Source of the DNA: Actinomycetota bacterium
Lineage (GTDB): Bacteria > Zhuqueibacterota > Zhuqueibacteria > Residuimicrobiales > Krinioviventaceae
Assembly (NCBI GenBank): GCA_011682565.1
Contig: JAACEJ010000133.1
Coordinates: forward strand, 1 to 8,004
Direction of reading: 5' to 3'
Length of the DNA stretch: 8,004 nucleotides
Of the stretch, positions 6,578 through 8,004 are shown piece by piece. The translations under genes were made by a program, and so were the position numbers. Each line of letters begins with the position of its first letter. Within the stretch, counting starts at the first letter, position 1. The notes beneath the pieces were generated by a model, which saw nothing but the letters and a program-made list of their open reading frames with translations, did no database searches and was not told the origin of the DNA.

Positions 6578-7342
6578 ATTGATATGATATTGCATGCCCA
6601 ATCGCAAACCTGATTTATCCGGCATTACATTTAAAGACATCTTTTGAAACACATTTATTTTTTTTGCATAGTCAGGAAAAAATAAGGTGCTCTCTAAAAC
6701 ATTAAGTAGCCAGATGCCGCCCGCAACATAAAGACTAATATTTCGGGCATTTTTTGTGTCATCAAGATTTTTTAAAGCGCTCTGAACCTGCATGTATGCC
6801 TGGGCACGCTCTTCAAATGATGCACCAGGTAAAGTGTAGAGCGACGCTGAATTTTCATAGTCCGTTTGTGCATTTCTGTACCGTTGTTCGTTCTTTGCAA
6901 AAACAACAAGCGCACTTGCTGTAGCTCCGAGAAAAACAGAGCCTGCGAGTTTACGCCCGGAATAATACTGTCCCCACCCCGGGAAAACAAGTGAACGAGA
7001 AAGTGCTTTAAGCTTCGTTTTTGGTTCAAGATACAGATTAAAAGTATACCCAACCTCTCCCGACAAATGTATTGCAGTATTAATCACTTCGAATCCGGAC
7101 TTGCTCGCTTTGACCTGATACTTACCGAACAGGGGATAAGGCAAAACAAACGGTGTCCTGCCAACGAACTCGTATTCTCCAATCAATTGTACAATGGCCC
7201 CTTCAGGCTTTGACTTGACCGTTAATAAATTTCCTGCAAGGGATTTACTTTCTTGGCCGAGCGTCGAACTTGCAACACCAAGAAATGAATACAGAAAAAG
7301 CAATAAAGCATTAAACGTGGTGAGCAATCTTAATTTTTTCAC
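6575..7342 (-). CDS. PEGA-domain protein with DUF5683-like membrane region, EPS locus
   Basis: A 255-residue envelope protein of unknown function. The N-terminus has an export signal or anchor (KKLRLLTTFNALLLFLYSFL, 2-21). A PEGA domain follows (about 38-107): LLTVKSKPEGAIVQLIGEYE (39-58) and VGRTPFVLPYPLFGKYQVKA (60-79), the beta-sandwich fold seen in surface-layer-like and envelope proteins. After it comes SLVFPGWGQYYSGRKLAGS (117-135), the PG-x-GQ-x-Y-x-G motif of DUF5683-like regions, then a hydrophobic segment (about 133-149), a polar helix rich in Ala, Gln and Asn (150-200), and a second hydrophobic segment (about 203-222). The start is GTG at 7342, with AAGGA eight bases upstream. The first 32 nt overlap the end of the sugar transferase in another frame, so the two are probably translated together. 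Its place between the priming transferase and the exporter suggests a structural role in the EPS machine, but this is an inference from position only. Confidence 0.85.
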   Translation of the reverse strand: MKKLRLLTTFNALLLFLYSFLGVASSTLGQESKSLAGNLLTVKSKPEGAIVQLIGEYEFVGRTPFVLPYPLFGKYQVKASKSGFEVINTAIHLSGEVGYTFNLYLEPKTKLKALSRSLVFPGWGQYYSGRKLAGSVFLGATASALVVFAKNEQRYRNAQTDYENSASLYTLPGASFEERAQAYMQVQSALKNLDDTKNARNISLYVAGGIWLLNVLESTLFFPDYAKKINVFQKMSLNVMPDKSGLRLGMQYHIN

Positions 7343-8004
7343 TTGTATAGTCCTTATTTAGCGTGATATTTAGGTTGAAAAAGTCAGCCTGAATTACAAT
7401 TATATTTGAAAGAATTTTTGTAGCCGTTAGTGCCAGAATCAAAACAAGCAACCTTAAATTTCGATTTGCAATGTACGATACATCGAATTGTATTTTGCGC
7501 CTTATATCTTCCATGCAACTGTCATAACCAAGGAAGATTTGTGCAGGACCTGTTACACCGGGTCTTACCATAAGCCGCATTGTGTATTCAGGAATCTGTT
7601 CGAGCAAATCTCCAATGATTTCAGGTCGTTCCGGGCGCGGCCCCACCATAGTCATATCACCTTTCAGCACATTTAAAAGCTGAGGAATCTCATCAACGTG
7701 ATATTTTCGCAGCCATTTTCCAATGGAAGTAATCCGTGGATCGTCCTGCTTCGCCCAAACGGCCCCGGTCTCCGATTCAGCTTTAACGTCCATCGTACGA
7801 AACTTGTAAATGTAAAAAGGCTTGCCATGTAAATTCCTTTTCCGTCGTTCAACCCGGCGTCGTTCACCGCCGGCACCCAGACTTGCCCCCCTTCTTTCTT
7901 TCCACCGTCTGTCAATACCGGTTCTCAACTGTTTGTAAAAAACAGGCCCCGGAGAGTCCCGTTTGATAAGAATGGGAGCAATGAGAAAAACAGGTATTGC
8001 GAAA
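7311..8004 (-). CDS. Sugar-phosphate transferase (polyprenyl-phosphate priming enzyme), 5' end cut by window edge
   Basis: A bacterial sugar transferase (WcaJ/PglC-like core) that moves a sugar phosphate from a nucleotide donor to undecaprenyl phosphate, the first step of EPS repeat-unit synthesis at the inner membrane. The last 230 codons are visible and the frame stays open to the right edge. Residues below count from the first complete codon. Core motifs: the end of the re-entrant helix FAIPVFLIAPILIKRDSPGP (1-20), VFYKQLRTG (21-29), FYIYKFRTM (63-71), DDPRITSIGKWLRKYHVDEI (87-106), PQLLNVLKGDMTMVGPRPER (107-126) and RPGVTGPAQ (147-155). A TTG at 7928 lies inside the conserved core, so it is not the start. 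Between RTG and GKPF, where relatives usually have a few residues, lies an arginine-rich insertion (about 30-59). The tail after ATKIL (195-199) is unremarkable. Upstream transmembrane helices may lie outside the window. The gene overlaps the PEGA gene by 32 nt. Confidence 0.93.
   Translation of the reverse strand, partial: FAIPVFLIAPILIKRDSPGPVFYKQLRTGIDRRWKERRGASLGAGGERRRVERRKRNLHGKPFYIYKFRTMDVKAESETGAVWAKQDDPRITSIGKWLRKYHVDEIPQLLNVLKGDMTMVGPRPERPEIIGDLLEQIPEYTMRLMVRPGVTGPAQIFLGYDSCMEDIRRKIQFDVSYIANRNLRLLVLILALTATKILSNIIVIQADFFNLNITLNKDYTSEKIKIAHHV
7351..7355 (-). promoter_or_regulatory. Ribosome binding site AAGGA for the GTG-started PEGA gene
   Basis: AAGGA on the minus strand lies eight bases before the GTG at 7342, inside the last codons of the sugar transferase (Asn-Lys-Asp). 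It supports the GTG start and implies that ribosomes finishing the transferase pass directly over the initiation region of the next gene. Confidence 0.6.

Noticed and set aside
6772..7053. Second minus-strand frame of 93 codons inside the PEGA gene
   Set aside because: Overlaps the well supported PEGA/DUF5683 frame and has no motif or plausible start site.
7311..7928. Sugar transferase starting at the TTG at 7928
   Set aside because: The same frame continues upstream with the conserved KRDSPGPVFYKQ motif and the re-entrant hydrophobic helix, so the true start is beyond the right edge.

Overview
The window carries eight genes, all read on the minus strand, that together form most of an exopolysaccharide (EPS) synthesis and export locus. 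In transcription order (high to low coordinates) they are: a sugar-phosphate transferase cut by the right edge, a PEGA/DUF5683-type envelope protein, a Wza-like export protein with SLBB repeats, a Wzz/GumC-like chain-length protein, a separate CpsD-like tyrosine autokinase, a NodB-type polysaccharide deacetylase, a FemAB-like acyltransferase and a glycosyltransferase cut by the left edge. No plus-strand gene, tRNA, rRNA or CRISPR array is seen.

The first five genes (8004 down to 3177) are tightly packed, with a 32-nt overlap or gaps of 15 to 43 nt, and look like one operon. They cover priming of the lipid carrier, export through the outer membrane, and control of chain length by a split polymerase co-regulator and kinase pair. 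The last three genes (2958 down to 1) are also tightly spaced, with gaps of 25 and 9 nt. All three resemble the forms found beside exosortase A (XrtA, PEP-CTERM/EpsH1) EPS loci: the deacetylase with TIDVEDWFHV, the FemAB protein with FDFGRSKIGTG, and the glycosyltransferase with PFPPEKGDK near its start. This predicts, but does not show, an exosortase or PEP-CTERM genes outside the window.

The two blocks are separated by the only sizeable non-coding stretch (2959 to 3176). It holds a 163-bp palindromic element with perfect 19-bp terminal inverted repeats, an inner pair of imperfect arms, a central hairpin and a possible 5-bp target duplication. It looks like a MITE or dispersed palindromic repeat inserted between the two halves of the operon.

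The organism is a diderm bacterium, since a Wza-like exporter implies an outer membrane. The DNA is moderately AT-rich, and the pairing of PEGA with a DUF5683-like domain is familiar from the Bacteroidota/Ignavibacteria/Calditrichota (FCB) side of the tree. That placement is a weak inference. The most unusual points are the inverted-repeat element, a 30-residue arginine-rich insertion in the sugar transferase, and the PEGA/DUF5683 protein translationally linked to that transferase. No wholly unknown system is evident.
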